From JBAVVD01 sp049697115 (lineage in GTDB: Bacteria; Acidobacteriota; Aminicenantia; Aminicenantales; UBA4085), in NCBI GenBank assembly GCA_049697115.1, contig JBAVVD010000087.1, positions 1-61,154 of the forward strand: 61,154 nucleotides of DNA, read 5' to 3'. The notes beneath the pieces are model-generated. The model was not told the DNA's origin and ran no database searches. It saw only the letters and a list, made by a program, of their open reading frames with translations. Below are positions 8,069-17,600 of the stretch, one piece after another. The stretch's first letter is position 1; the number at the start of each line of letters is the position of its first letter. Position numbers and translations under genes: made by a program.

Positions 8069-8119
8069 CTTTAAAATTATAGCAGAATTTAAATCCTTAA
8101 GATATGAATCGTTCCCTTT

Positions 8120-8920
8120 TTAAAGCCTCTTCTTTTCTGCCCAGACCATGAGGCTGTAGCCTCTCTGGAAAAAAAGAAGTCGGTCCAGGCGAGAGACCAG
8201 CCAGATCAGTGGATAAATCAGGGAGTAAAGCGCGAACGCCTTTTTCTGGGAATGAAATTCGGTGGGAGTGGAGGGCCGGATATGGCCGTCCCTGAGCGTG
8301 TCCGCAGGTTTATGCGAGAGGACTTTGATATAGAGAAAATTGAGAATAAGCTCCAGAAGTTCTGTGAAGAGGCGTGAATAGGTCTGATGTTGGGTGAGTT
8401 TAAAACCGGCCTGGCGAAGCTTTTTTTTCAGCTCTTTCAAACTGTACCCCTCTCTTTTGTGGCCGTAGAATTCCAGCTTGAGTCCCAGAGCGGGCCGGAT
8501 TTTTTGGAGGATAAAGAAGCGTCCCGTATGAGGAGTGGCTAAAACCAGCTTCCCGCCACTCTTGAGTACCCGATAGATTTCTGTCAGGCACTGGCTGTCG
8601 TCTGCGACGTGCTCCAGGTAGTCAAGGCAGGCGACCAGGTCAAAGGAATGGCTTTTAAAAGGGAGCATTCCTTCTTCAATCTGGACGAGGTCTTTCTGAA
8701 GAAGAGGCCGGCTCGATTTCAGATTTGTGAAGTCCAAATCTGTATGGACCCAGGAGCCGCCCTTCCGGCGGAGGAAATAACTCAGAATCCCCTGGGCGCA
8801 TCCCAGGTCAAGGCTTATAAAGCTCGGCCGAACGGTCAAATGGGTTTGGATGAGACGAAGTTTTTCCTTCTTTTTCAGTGATTTACGGACGAGTCGCAGC
8901 TGCCACGGTTTTTCCTTCAT
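8120..8920 (-). CDS. Class I SAM-dependent methyltransferase
   Basis: A 266-residue protein. Motif I is ISLDLGCAQGILSYFLRRKG (about 35-54), the acidic end of strand 2 is THTD-like (VHTDLDF), and post-motifs are SFDLVACLDYLEHV and IYRVLKSGGKLVLATPHTGRF, a Methyltransf_11 pattern. The C-terminus has a hydrophobic, probably membrane-associated stretch (ALYSLIYPLIWLVSRLDRLLFF). The substrate is unknown. It is first of a three-gene minus-strand operon with the JAB-like and AMMECR1 genes. Confidence 0.82.
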   Translation of the reverse strand: MKEKPWQLRLVRKSLKKKEKLRLIQTHLTVRPSFISLDLGCAQGILSYFLRRKGGSWVHTDLDFTNLKSSRPLLQKDLVQIEEGMLPFKSHSFDLVACLDYLEHVADDSQCLTEIYRVLKSGGKLVLATPHTGRFFILQKIRPALGLKLEFYGHKREGYSLKELKKKLRQAGFKLTQHQTYSRLFTELLELILNFLYIKVLSHKPADTLRDGHIRPSTPTEFHSQKKAFALYSLIYPLIWLVSRLDRLLFFQRGYSLMVWAEKKRL

Positions 8921-8990
8921 GGCCAGATTATATTTTTTTAATGAGCAAAACTCAATGACTTCAGGAGAAAACCAAAAATTTCCAATTTTC

Positions 8991-9020
8991 TTGACTCCGA
9001 GAAAGAGTTGGATTTATGAT
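8991..9020 (+). promoter_or_regulatory. Putative promoter of the MBL-xer operon
   Basis: TTGACT (8991-8996), 18-nt spacer, TATGAT (9015-9020), 20 bp before the ATG of the MBL hydrolase. It lies in the 120-bp divergent region with the methyltransferase. Confidence 0.5.
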
Positions 9021-9040
9021 TAAATGCAGAAAGAAACCCC

Positions 9041-9661
9041 ATGAAATACGAAATCATCATTGTCGGAGCCCTGGAAACGAACTGCTATCTGGTCTACTGT
9101 GCAGAGACGCGCGAATGTGTGATTGTCGACCCGGGAGCTGAGTCGAAACTGATTTTTCCGGTCATCGCGGAGTTGGAGCTTACGCCCACGGCCATACTCA
9201 ACACCCACGGGCATATCGATCATGTGGGTGCCAATAAAGATGTCAAAGACAAATTTCATATCCCCATTTGTATTCATCCCTCCGACAGCCCGATGTTGGG
9301 CGGGGTCCAGCAATTGGAATTGAGTTTGTTCCTGGGAGCCCAGGATTCCCCGCCGCCCGATCGTTTATTAAATGACGGAGAAGAGATCAAGGTGGGAAAT
9401 TCCCATCTTAAGGTCCTCCACACGCCGGGGCACTCCCCGGGAAGCGTCAGCTTCCTGGGAAATACCTTCCTTATTTCCGGGGACACTCTTTTTATGGAGG
9501 GGGTCGGCCGGACAGACCTCCCGGGCGGGTCTCTCCGAGAACTTGAGCATTCCATTAAAGAGAAGATACTGACCCTGCCGGATGAAACAATCGTCCTTCC
9601 TGGCCACGGCCCGTTGACTTCCGTTGGAAAAGAAAGAAATTCCAATCCCTTTCTCTCATGA
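9041..9661 (+). CDS. MBL-fold metallo-hydrolase (glyoxalase II-like)
   Basis: A 206-residue protein with the full set of metallo-beta-lactamase-fold metal ligands: THGHIDH (HxHxDH), the GHSPGS strand, SGDTLF (bridging Asp) and the C-terminal LPGHGP. Length and motif spacing fit the small hydroxyacylglutathione hydrolase-like subgroup that hydrolyses thioesters. The exact substrate is unknown. The stop overlaps the start of the recombinase gene by 4 bp, so both are probably translated together. Confidence 0.85.
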   Translation: MKYEIIIVGALETNCYLVYCAETRECVIVDPGAESKLIFPVIAELELTPTAILNTHGHIDHVGANKDVKDKFHIPICIHPSDSPMLGGVQQLELSLFLGAQDSPPPDRLLNDGEEIKVGNSHLKVLHTPGHSPGSVSFLGNTFLISGDTLFMEGVGRTDLPGGSLRELEHSIKEKILTLPDETIVLPGHGPLTSVGKERNSNPFLS

Positions 9662-10560
9662 ATCATCCTCAGCTTTCTTCCGAGGATATTCTCAGGCTTT
9701 TTCTGGAATTCCTTTCTGTGGAAAAAGGCATGGCCGTAAATACGGTTCAATCATACGCCGGAGACCTGAAGAAACTTTTTCTTTTTTTTAAAAAGGAAAA
9801 GATCTCCTGGAATGAGGTCCGCGAAGCGGAATTGGTGAGGTTTATCCATCAGCAGAGCCAGGCCGGCCTCTCCGCGCGCTCTCTGGCCAGGCTCATTTCT
9901 GCCATGAAGTCCTTTTATAATTTTTTGCTCGTTGACGGCCGTCTCCAGAAGAATCCCGCCATCAACCTGACTTCCCCCAAGGCATGGTTCTCTCTGCCCA
10001 AATTCTTGACCGTTAAGGAGATGAAGCGGCTTCTCTGTCAACCGGATGTGCACGACATTTACGGGATGAGAGACAGGGCGATGCTCGAGGTCATGTACGC
10101 GGCGGGGCTGAGGGTTTCCGAGCTAATCCATCTGAAAACAGCGGACGTGAACCTAAAGGAGGGTTTTTGTCTCTGTCGAGGAAAGGGAGGGAAAGAAAGA
10201 ATTGTCCCGCTTGGGCGATCGGCCGTGGAGTCTCTTAACAAGTATCTTGCCGACGGAAGGCCCAGACTCCTTCGACGGCCCGCCGATGCTCTTTTTTTGA
10301 CCCGCCGGGGAGAACATTTTACGCGGCAGGGTTTTTGGAAAATGCTTCAGGACTACGCCCACCGCGCCAATCTATCCCCGAAGATCAGCCCGCACACACT
10401 TCGTCATTCCTTTGCCACTCATCTTCTCGAACGGGGGGCCGACCTGCGGTCCGTGCAGCTCATGCTTGGACATAGCCAGATTACGACCACCCAGATTTAT
10501 ACCCATGTCAGCCGCGAGAGGCTCCGCCGCGTCTATGAGAAATATCATCCCCGGGCTTGA
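9658..10560 (+). CDS. xerD: Tyrosine recombinase XerC/XerD family
   Basis: A 300-residue protein of typical Xer length. The N-terminal SAM-like core-binding domain is at about 1-95 (FLEFLSVEKGMAVNTVQSYAGDLKKL). The catalytic domain shows the Arg in YAAGLRVSELIHL, the Lys in GKGGKERIVPL, HTLRHSFATHLLERG (HxxR), LGHSQITTTQIYTHV with the second His and the nucleophilic Tyr. All six active residues are present, so it should be active in chromosome dimer resolution at dif. XerC and XerD cannot be told apart here. Its last 53 bp overlap the convergent secreted-protein gene. Confidence 0.88.
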   Translation: MNHPQLSSEDILRLFLEFLSVEKGMAVNTVQSYAGDLKKLFLFFKKEKISWNEVREAELVRFIHQQSQAGLSARSLARLISAMKSFYNFLLVDGRLQKNPAINLTSPKAWFSLPKFLTVKEMKRLLCQPDVHDIYGMRDRAMLEVMYAAGLRVSELIHLKTADVNLKEGFCLCRGKGGKERIVPLGRSAVESLNKYLADGRPRLLRRPADALFLTRRGEHFTRQGFWKMLQDYAHRANLSPKISPHTLRHSFATHLLERGADLRSVQLMLGHSQITTTQIYTHVSRERLRRVYEKYHPRA

Positions 10561-11266
10561 CGGGAGTGATGGTGATATCCACTTCGGCCTCATGAGTGTT
10601 TAGAATAAAGAGGGGTTTCAGCCTTATGTCGATCCATTGTTGGTACTTCCAGGTCCAGGAAATATTTTTTTCGACCGGGCCGGCGTAAATATTTTTTTCC
10701 CCGACGGACACATCGTTGGAACCTTTCTTAATAAAGAGATTGTAATTGACTTCCGAAGAAGGAGAGGAGTTCTCTTGTGAAGCGGGCAGATGAATGTAGA
10801 AGTTTTCGGAAGAAACATTTTCAGGGACATAGAAACCTTCGACGGAAAAAGCAAAATGGAGCCGGTTTTCCCGGCTGAGAATATAATTGAATTTCAAAGA
10901 GGGCTTGCCCAGGAAATCCGATGTGGTGAGAACCTTGAGAAATCCGGAGGTCTGGGCGGTTTCTTGGGCCTCCCACTGCAGCAGGTCTTTGGATTGATGG
11001 TAAAGGATATAGTCTCCGTTGTCTCTCTCGATAGAGCCTTTCCAGAGGACCGTAAATTGGTAATTTCCGATGTAACGGGCGTCTTCGACTTGGAGCTGAT
11101 AGTTCCCCTGAACTTTCAGGACGAGCTTGATTTCCCACCAGAGAGGATTTTTTGGGTTCCCGGAAGCCCCAGTCAGGAGAAAAAACAGGGAGAGAATCAA
11201 ACCGCAGCCGGGCAGAAACCAGGGGATTATCTGAGGGAGCGATTTTCTTCTCATGGGACTTCTCAA
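10508..11266 (-). CDS. Secreted hypothetical protein
   Basis: A 252-residue protein. Positively charged N-terminus (MRSPMRRKS) and a hydrophobic segment (about 14-36, LPGCGLILSLFFLLTGASG) give a signal peptide. The rest is beta-rich (KLVLKVQGNYQLQVEDARYIGNYQFTVLWKGSIERDNGDY, HFAFSVEGFYVPENVSSENFYIHLP). No family is recognised. It ends in a charged, low-complexity tail that overlaps xer in the opposite direction. Could be an outer-membrane-associated or periplasmic beta-sandwich protein. Confidence 0.65.
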   Translation of the reverse strand: MRSPMRRKSLPQIIPWFLPGCGLILSLFFLLTGASGNPKNPLWWEIKLVLKVQGNYQLQVEDARYIGNYQFTVLWKGSIERDNGDYILYHQSKDLLQWEAQETAQTSGFLKVLTTSDFLGKPSLKFNYILSRENRLHFAFSVEGFYVPENVSSENFYIHLPASQENSSPSSEVNYNLFIKKGSNDVSVGEKNIYAGPVEKNISWTWKYQQWIDIRLKPLFILNTHEAEVDITITPVKPGDDISHRRGGASRG

Positions 11267-11357
11267 TCGAAAATAATCTGCGCGTCCAGGCTTCTCCTTC
11301 AGTTGTCGGAGCGGTTCTGAAACTCCAATGGTGAATATTACCCTTTTTTAAAGTATC

Positions 11358-11386
11358 TTGACAAGCGCCTTATTCCGTGCTAATTT
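11358..11386 (+). promoter_or_regulatory. Promoter of the TetR-efflux operon
   Basis: Perfect TTGACA (11358-11363), 17-nt spacer and TAATTT (11381-11386). Predicted transcription start is near 11393, directly before the ATACT/AGTAT operator-like repeats. Confidence 0.7.
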
Positions 11387-11394
11387 AAGTGGCC

Positions 11395-11450
11395 ATACTT
11401 TTTAGTATAAGTGTTAAACTCCTAAGTATAATTAATAAACTTAAAAGTAT
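11395..11450. promoter_or_regulatory. Cluster of AGTAT repeats, likely TetR operator
   Basis: ATACTTTTTAGTAT (11395-11408) is an inverted repeat. AGTATA recurs at 11424-11429 and AAAAGTAT at 11443-11450, the last being the exact complement of ATACTTTT at 11395-11402. The cluster fills the space between the predicted transcription start and the tetR ATG (11456), where TetR repressors usually bind their own operator. No clear SD is visible before the ATG. Confidence 0.55.
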
Positions 11451-11455
11451 AGACA

Positions 11456-12148
11456 ATGAAGAAAAAAGATTTAAGAACCGAACGGGAGCGGCAGCGACGG
11501 GAGGCCTATAAAAAGATTATCCTCAAGGCCGCCGAATCGGTAATTCTGTATAAAGGCCTCAGCGCGACGACAATGGACGATATCGCCGATGAGGCGCAAT
11601 TTTCCAAGGCCACGCTTTACCGCTATTTCAAGAGCAAAGGCGACATTATTTTTGAGATCATCGCCAATTATCTGGAAGAGATGAGCCTGCGTTTGAAAGA
11701 AATTTGGGAACAGGAAAAGAGCGCCAGAGAGAGATTGAGAGAGTCCCTGATCAATGTTCTCCATTTTCAAGCCGAAAAACAAAATATTTCCAGGGCTCTC
11801 ATTATGGATAAATCCTTCTTTAAATGGATGCATATTTGCGGTGCCGATCAGGACAAAATTGTCCCTGACATGGACAATAAGTACTTTCAGAAGATTAAGG
11901 CCAAACGGCAGAAAATTGTCAACGGCGTCTGCAAGCTCCTGGCGGAAGGTGTGGCCTCCGGAGAGTTCCGGAAAATGGACATACCTGCGGTTGCGTTTTT
12001 TTTGGAGTCCGCGTTCGAAGGGTATTTTCATACCCAATTCTGGCAGGAAAGGAAGCGCAATCTCGAGGAAGATATCCGCGTGATTTTTCCATTAATCCTT
12101 CAAGGGATTGAAAAGAAGGGCGGCCCTAATAAAGGAGAGATAAAATGA
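11456..12148 (+). CDS. TetR/AcrR-family transcriptional regulator
   Basis: A 230-residue protein. The TetR_N HTH is at about 17-63: ILKAAESVILYKGLSATTMDDIADEAQFSKATLYRYFKSKGDIIFEII, very close to the family consensus. The C-terminal ligand domain is divergent, as usual. It is first gene of an operon (ATGA overlap with the TolC-like gene) encoding a tripartite RND pump, so it most likely represses that pump and is released by a pump substrate. The AGTAT cluster upstream is the probable operator. Confidence 0.88.
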   Translation: MKKKDLRTERERQRREAYKKIILKAAESVILYKGLSATTMDDIADEAQFSKATLYRYFKSKGDIIFEIIANYLEEMSLRLKEIWEQEKSARERLRESLINVLHFQAEKQNISRALIMDKSFFKWMHICGADQDKIVPDMDNKYFQKIKAKRQKIVNGVCKLLAEGVASGEFRKMDIPAVAFFLESAFEGYFHTQFWQERKRNLEEDIRVIFPLILQGIEKKGGPNKGEIK

Positions 12149-13482
12149 AGAATGCCGGAAGGTTTGTCTTGCTTTTGATACTTGTACTGGGATTTCACAG
12201 GTTCGTTTTTTCCGAAGAGACATTGATGTTAACGCTGGAAGAAAGCGTCCGCCTGGCCCTGGCCCAGAATCCTTTTTATCTGGCGTCTCAGGAGAAGGTG
12301 GAAGGAGCGACTTCCATGCTCCGCGAAGCGGCTTCCTCGTTTTTCCCCACCCTTGACGCCCAGGGACTCCACACCCTGGATGAAAAACTGTTTGTCCTTG
12401 AATTTCCTTCTATGATCCCCGGACAGCCGGCGCAAAGGATATCCATCGATTTCACCAAGGATTATCAGTTCGCCCTGTCCTTTGCATGGCCTCTCTATGC
12501 GGGAGGCCGTCTGGTCTCGGGATACAAACAGGCGAAATACAATTATCTCTCGACTGAAGAAACCGCCCGGCAGTCCAGGGATGAGACGGTGTTTAATGTG
12601 AAGAAAACCTTCTTCGGATACCTCCTTGCCAAAAAGTTCATTGAAGTCTCTGAAGAAGCCGTCGCCCTTGCGGAAAAGCATTTCCAGAACGTCAAAAATC
12701 TTTATGAAGTGGGGATGGCCTCCAAATTTGACCTTCTCAGGTCCGAAGTTCAGGTGGCCAATCTCCGGCCTCAGTTGATCAGGGCTAAAAATGGATTGAA
12801 TCTGGCAGAATTAAGCCTCAAGACGGTCGTGGGCCTGGACCTCAATAAGCCCATTGAAGTCAAAGGAGAGCTGACATTCAAGTCTTTTGACGCCGATATT
12901 GAGGAATGTGTTGTTCAGGCTCTTCTCAACCGCCCTGAGATCAGCCAGTTCAGATACCAGCGGCAGATGGCGCAAGAGATGTTAAAAATCGCCAGGGCTG
13001 CCAACCTGCCCTCTTTGGCCATTGCAGGGAGTTATAATTTTTGGGCCGATAAATTCAATTTCACAAAAGACGCCTGGCAGAGCTATTATTCCGTGAATCT
13101 TGTCATGACGTTCCCTATTTTCAACGGGTTTGCCACATCCGCCCGCGTGGGACAGACCAAGGCCCTGATCAGGGAGCTGGACTACAATCAGAAGGGCTTA
13201 TTGGAAATGATTAAATTCGAGGTCCGGCAGGCTGTATTGAACTTGAAACAGGCCAAAGAGTCGCTTCTCTCTCAGGAGAAGAATGTCGAGCAGGCTCTGG
13301 AAGCCGTGCGGATTGCCGAGCTGAATTATGCCGAGGGGCTGGCCACCAGCCTCGATGTCAGCTCGGCTCAGGTCGCCTTGACGCAGGCCAAGACCAATTA
13401 TTCCCAGGCGCTCTATGATTACGTTATCTCCATAGCTCAGCTGGAGAAAGCGGTGGGCACGAGCCGGGAAAATAATGAGTAG
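12145..13482 (+). CDS. TolC-like outer-membrane efflux protein
   Basis: A 445-residue protein with a signal peptide (about 1-23) and two OEP repeats with long coiled-coil helices (LTLEESVRLALAQNPFYLASQEKVEGA; ARQSRDETVFNVKKTFFGYLLAKKFIEVSEEAVALAEKHFQNV; second copy toward AVLNLKQAKESLLSQEKNVEQALEAVRIAELNYAEGLATSLDVSSAQVAL). Trimers form the outer-membrane channel and periplasmic tunnel. Middle gene order tetR-oep-mfp-rnd marks it as the exit duct of this pump. Confidence 0.88.
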   Translation: MKNAGRFVLLLILVLGFHRFVFSEETLMLTLEESVRLALAQNPFYLASQEKVEGATSMLREAASSFFPTLDAQGLHTLDEKLFVLEFPSMIPGQPAQRISIDFTKDYQFALSFAWPLYAGGRLVSGYKQAKYNYLSTEETARQSRDETVFNVKKTFFGYLLAKKFIEVSEEAVALAEKHFQNVKNLYEVGMASKFDLLRSEVQVANLRPQLIRAKNGLNLAELSLKTVVGLDLNKPIEVKGELTFKSFDADIEECVVQALLNRPEISQFRYQRQMAQEMLKIARAANLPSLAIAGSYNFWADKFNFTKDAWQSYYSVNLVMTFPIFNGFATSARVGQTKALIRELDYNQKGLLEMIKFEVRQAVLNLKQAKESLLSQEKNVEQALEAVRIAELNYAEGLATSLDVSSAQVALTQAKTNYSQALYDYVISIAQLEKAVGTSRENNE

Positions 13483-13500
13483 ATGAGAGGGAGGATGGAT

Positions 13501-14601
13501 ATGAAAAAATTAGTCTTTATCCAAGTACTTGTGGGCGCAATCATTTTTGCTTCTCTCTTTGCGTGTCGCTCTGACAATCAGAAAGAGAAAGCCAAGGAAG
13601 AACTGTTGGGTATTCCTCCAGTGAAAGTAGTCCAGGTGATGAAGCAGAGAATTTCAGAGAAGCTTTATTATACAGGAACGCTGGAAGCCTGGCGGAAGGT
13701 CAACATCACCCCGGATATTGGAGGAAAGGTGGCTCAAATCCATGTCGAGGAGGGGCAGAGAGTGCGAAAAGGGCAGCTCCTGGCGGAACTTGACACTCAG
13801 GCCGTCCGTCTTCAGCTCCAGCAGGCGGAAGCCGCCTCTGCAGCCGCCGAAGCGAATTTAAAGAACGCCTCCAGGAACAAAGAAAGGATGGACCGGCTCT
13901 ATCAGGAAAAAGCCGTTTCAGACCAACAGTACGAACAGATTAAGCTGGCTTATGAAGCGGCCAAAGCCCAGTTCGAGCAGGCTCAGGCGGCTTTGAACTT
14001 GGTCCGCCATTCTCTGGAGGTCTCCTTGATGAAGGCTCCCTTTGACGGCTTTGTGGCTTCGAAAAACGCCGAGGTGGGAGACGTCATCAATCCCATGATG
14101 GGAAGCTTTTCCCCTGTCAGCGGAGTTTTGACACTGATGGATTTTTCGCGGATCAAAATCTCGGTCGAGGTCTCCCAGGCCGATATTGTCCGCATCAAAA
14201 AAGGACAGAGGGCTCTATTGAATACAGCCTATCCGGGAGCAAAGGAATATGAGGGAGTGGTTTCCGTCGTCAATCTCACCGCTGACCCGCTCAGTAAAAA
14301 ATTCAAAGTGGAAGTGACCGTTCGGAATGCGGATTTGGCTTTGAGGCCCGGTACTTTCGGCGAAGTCGTCTTTGAGATCAGCTCGAGTGAGAACGCCCTT
14401 GTCATTCCTCAGAAAGCCATTCTTGATGACAGATATGTCTTTCAGGTCCAGGGAAACAGAGCGCGGAAAAAAGAGGTTGTTCTGGGCCTGAGAAACAAGG
14501 AACTGGTTGAAATTAAAACGGGTATTCAAGAGGGTGACCTGGTTGTTGTGGAAGGGAACTACGGCCTCATTGATGGAATGGAAGTTGAAATCAAGAGGTG
14601 A
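13501..14601 (+). CDS. RND efflux periplasmic adaptor (membrane fusion protein, lipoprotein)
   Basis: 366 residues from ATG 13501, chosen because GAGGGAGG (13486-13493) is 7 nt upstream; in-frame ATGs at 13483 and 13495 are less likely. It has a lipobox (ASLFAC, Cys at residue 22), a lipoyl half-motif (VEEGQRVRKGQLLAELD), an alpha-helical hairpin rich in Ala/Gln (AVRLQLQQAEAASAAAEANLKNA), the second lipoyl half (LMKAPFDGFVASKNAEVGDVI) and the beta-barrel domain (PGTFGEVVFEI). It links the RND pump to the outer-membrane channel. Confidence 0.88.
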   Translation: MKKLVFIQVLVGAIIFASLFACRSDNQKEKAKEELLGIPPVKVVQVMKQRISEKLYYTGTLEAWRKVNITPDIGGKVAQIHVEEGQRVRKGQLLAELDTQAVRLQLQQAEAASAAAEANLKNASRNKERMDRLYQEKAVSDQQYEQIKLAYEAAKAQFEQAQAALNLVRHSLEVSLMKAPFDGFVASKNAEVGDVINPMMGSFSPVSGVLTLMDFSRIKISVEVSQADIVRIKKGQRALLNTAYPGAKEYEGVVSVVNLTADPLSKKFKVEVTVRNADLALRPGTFGEVVFEISSSENALVIPQKAILDDRYVFQVQGNRARKKEVVLGLRNKELVEIKTGIQEGDLVVVEGNYGLIDGMEVEIKR

Positions 14602-14604
14602 AAG

Positions 14605-17600
14605 ATGAAACTAGCAGAATTTTCAGTCAATAAAAAAGTCACGACATCCATGCTGGCCATGATCCTGGTGGTCGTGGGCTTCATATCATTCACACGGCTC
14701 GGCCTGGATTTTTTTCCGGACCTGGATTTTCCCACGGTCTCGGTCATCACCACCTACCGTGGAGCTTCTTCAGAGGACATTGAGAACTCCATTACGAAAC
14801 AGCTTGAGCAGGTTGTGAGCTCGGTCAACCGGGTTAAAAAAGTGAATTCATCCACATCCGAAGGAGTTTCCGTCATCTCCGTGGATTTTGAATGGGGGAC
14901 AAACCTGGACTTTGCAGCCCAGGACCTCCGTGACCAGATCGGGCTTTACCGGAGCTATCTTCCAGAGGGCGCCGGCAATCCCCTGGTTGTCAAGTTCAGC
15001 CTTTCCCAGATTCCCGTCATCTTTTGGGGCATCACAGGTAAGAGGCCCACTTTTGAGCTCAAAAATTTAATCGAGGATGAGGTTGCACCGCGGCTGGAGA
15101 GAATCGACGGCGTGGCCGCGGCCCAGGTTTTCGCCATGGATACCCGAGAGATTCTTGTGGACATAGATAAGCATGCCCTCCAGTCTCTGAATCTCTCTCT
15201 CGACCGCGTGCTGGCGGCGCTGATGATGGAGAACTTGAATCTACCAGCCGGCCATCTCATTGAACGGCATTCGGATTATCTGGTGAGGACTATCGGCGAA
15301 TTCCAGACTCTGGAAGATATTCAGCAGACTGTGGTCGGAGCTGCGGCCACAGGGGAACCGATTTTTATCAAGGACATCGCCGAGGTCAAAGACACCATGA
15401 AAGAGACGCGCTATGTGGGTCGGATCCAGCAGCAGAACGGCGTCTTTTTATTCATCAGCAAGCGCTCCGGAGCCAATACGGCAGTCATAGGAAAAGCGGT
15501 CAACAGAGAACTGGAGAAAATCCGGCAGACTCTACCGTCGGACGTGAAGTTTCACAAGGCCATGGATCAGTCCGATATGATCCAGCGCGTGACGAGCAGC
15601 ACAGCCCGGAATGCCTGGCAGGGCGGAATTCTGGCCATTATTCTCATTTTTCTCTTTCTCCTCAACTGGCGGCCCACCTTTATCATTGCCCTGGCCATTC
15701 CACTCTCGGTCATCACCACGTTTATCGCCTTTTATCTGGCGGGGTACACTCTGAATTTGCTCACCCTGGGAGGGCTGGCGCTTGGTGTCGGGATGCTGGT
15801 GGATAACGCCATCGTCGTCATCGAGAATATTTTTCGCCACATTCAGGAAGGGAAATCGAGCGACGACGCCGCAAAGGTGGGGGCCTCGGAAGTGGGAATG
15901 GCCATCACGGCTTCGACGATGACGACCATCGTCGTTTTCTTGCCCATGGTCTTCGCCACGGGGATCACCGGAAAACTGACACGCGGCCTGGCTCTGGCGA
16001 TCGCCTTTTCTCTTCTTTCCTCTCTTTTTGTCGCCCTGACGATTGTCCCAATGGTGGCCTCCCTGCTTTTTAAGAGAAGAAAGAAGGCTGCGCTTTCTGC
16101 CCGGATTAAAACCGGTGCCGAATTTACTGGAGCCAAAGCCTTTTACATGAAGTTTCTGGAAAAAGCTCTCCGGAACAGACGGTGGGTTCTGGCCGGCGCT
16201 TTAGGGCTTTTTATCCTGTCTTTGGTCCTGGTTCCTTTCATGGGAATGGAATTCATGCCCTCTCAGGACCGCGATATGATCATGCTCAAGGTCAAGTTGC
16301 CTGTCGGTGCTTCCCTGGAAGAGACAGACAGGATCGTGTCCACCATCGAGGACATCATGTCCAAGGAGCCTGAAGTGGATATTATTTCTGCCCAGACGGG
16401 ATCCGCCGCAGAGGACAATCCGCAGGACACCGGAATGGGGATGAATCCCACCGGTCCAAATGAAGGACTTCTTTGGGTCGGCCTTGTTCATAAGACGGAA
16501 AGAGAAAGCTCGGACATCGAAGTCCTGGAAAGGATCCGCAAGAAGCTTCCGCGGCTGGCCAATGTGCAGTATGAATCCGTTGACATGTCCCAGGCGATGA
16601 TGGGGGGATCTCTGGCTCCCGTGGAAATTAAAATTTTTGGAAAAGACCTTCAGAAAATAAAGTCTTTGGCCGATGACATCGTGGAGAAAATCAGGGATGT
16701 GGAAGGTCTGAGGGATGTGACCCACTCGCTGGCTCAGGCCAAACCCGAGTATCATATCAAAATCGACAGGGAGAAGACTTCGCGTTTCGGTCTGATGGTC
16801 AACCAGGTGGCTTCCACCGTTCAGACGGCTACCCTTGGACGAGTGGCCACCCGCTTTCGTGAGGCCAGTGAAGAAGTCGACATCCGCGTTCGGTTTAAGG
16901 ATGAATTCAGGAGCACAATTGAAGAAATCAAAAGTATCCCCATTCTCACACCCTCGAATCAAATTATCTACCTGAACCAGTTGGCTGCCATTGAAGAGGG
17001 CGAAGGTCCGATTCAAATCACAAGGGAAAACCAGGCGAGGCGTGTTTCTGTCACAGGCAACATTGTCGACAGAGACCTGAGCAGTGTCGTCCGGGATATT
17101 AAAAAGAGAATCAGCGGCATGGAGCGGCAGTTGCCGGCCGGTTATTTCATCGAATTCGGCGGCTCCTATGAGCAGATGCAGGAGGCCTTTCTCATTCTGG
17201 TCGGAGTCTTCGCACTCGCCGTGCTTCTTGTTTACATGGTCATGGCTTCCCAGTTTGAGTCTTTCCTTCACCCTCTCGTCATCATGTTCACCATCCCGCT
17301 CTGTTTGACTGGAGTCGTTTTAGGACTGCTGATTACAGGACGGCCGATCAGTCTCCCGGCCTTGATCGGAGTGATTCTCCTTGGGGGGATTGCCGTCAAT
17401 AACGGCATCGTCATGATTGACTATATCAACCAGCTGCGACGGAGAGGAGTGGAAAAGAGAGAAGCGGTCCTCCAGGGGTGCGTCACCCGTCTCCGTCCCG
17501 TCTTGCTGACAGCCTTCACCACCATGCTGGGGACTCTGCCCATGGCCCTGAGCACGTCATCGGGCAATGAGTTCAGAAACCCCCTTGCCATCGTGCTTCT

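Noticed and set aside
16201..17271. 356-codon minus-strand frame
   Set aside because: Antisense of the RND permease, whose motifs are unmistakable.
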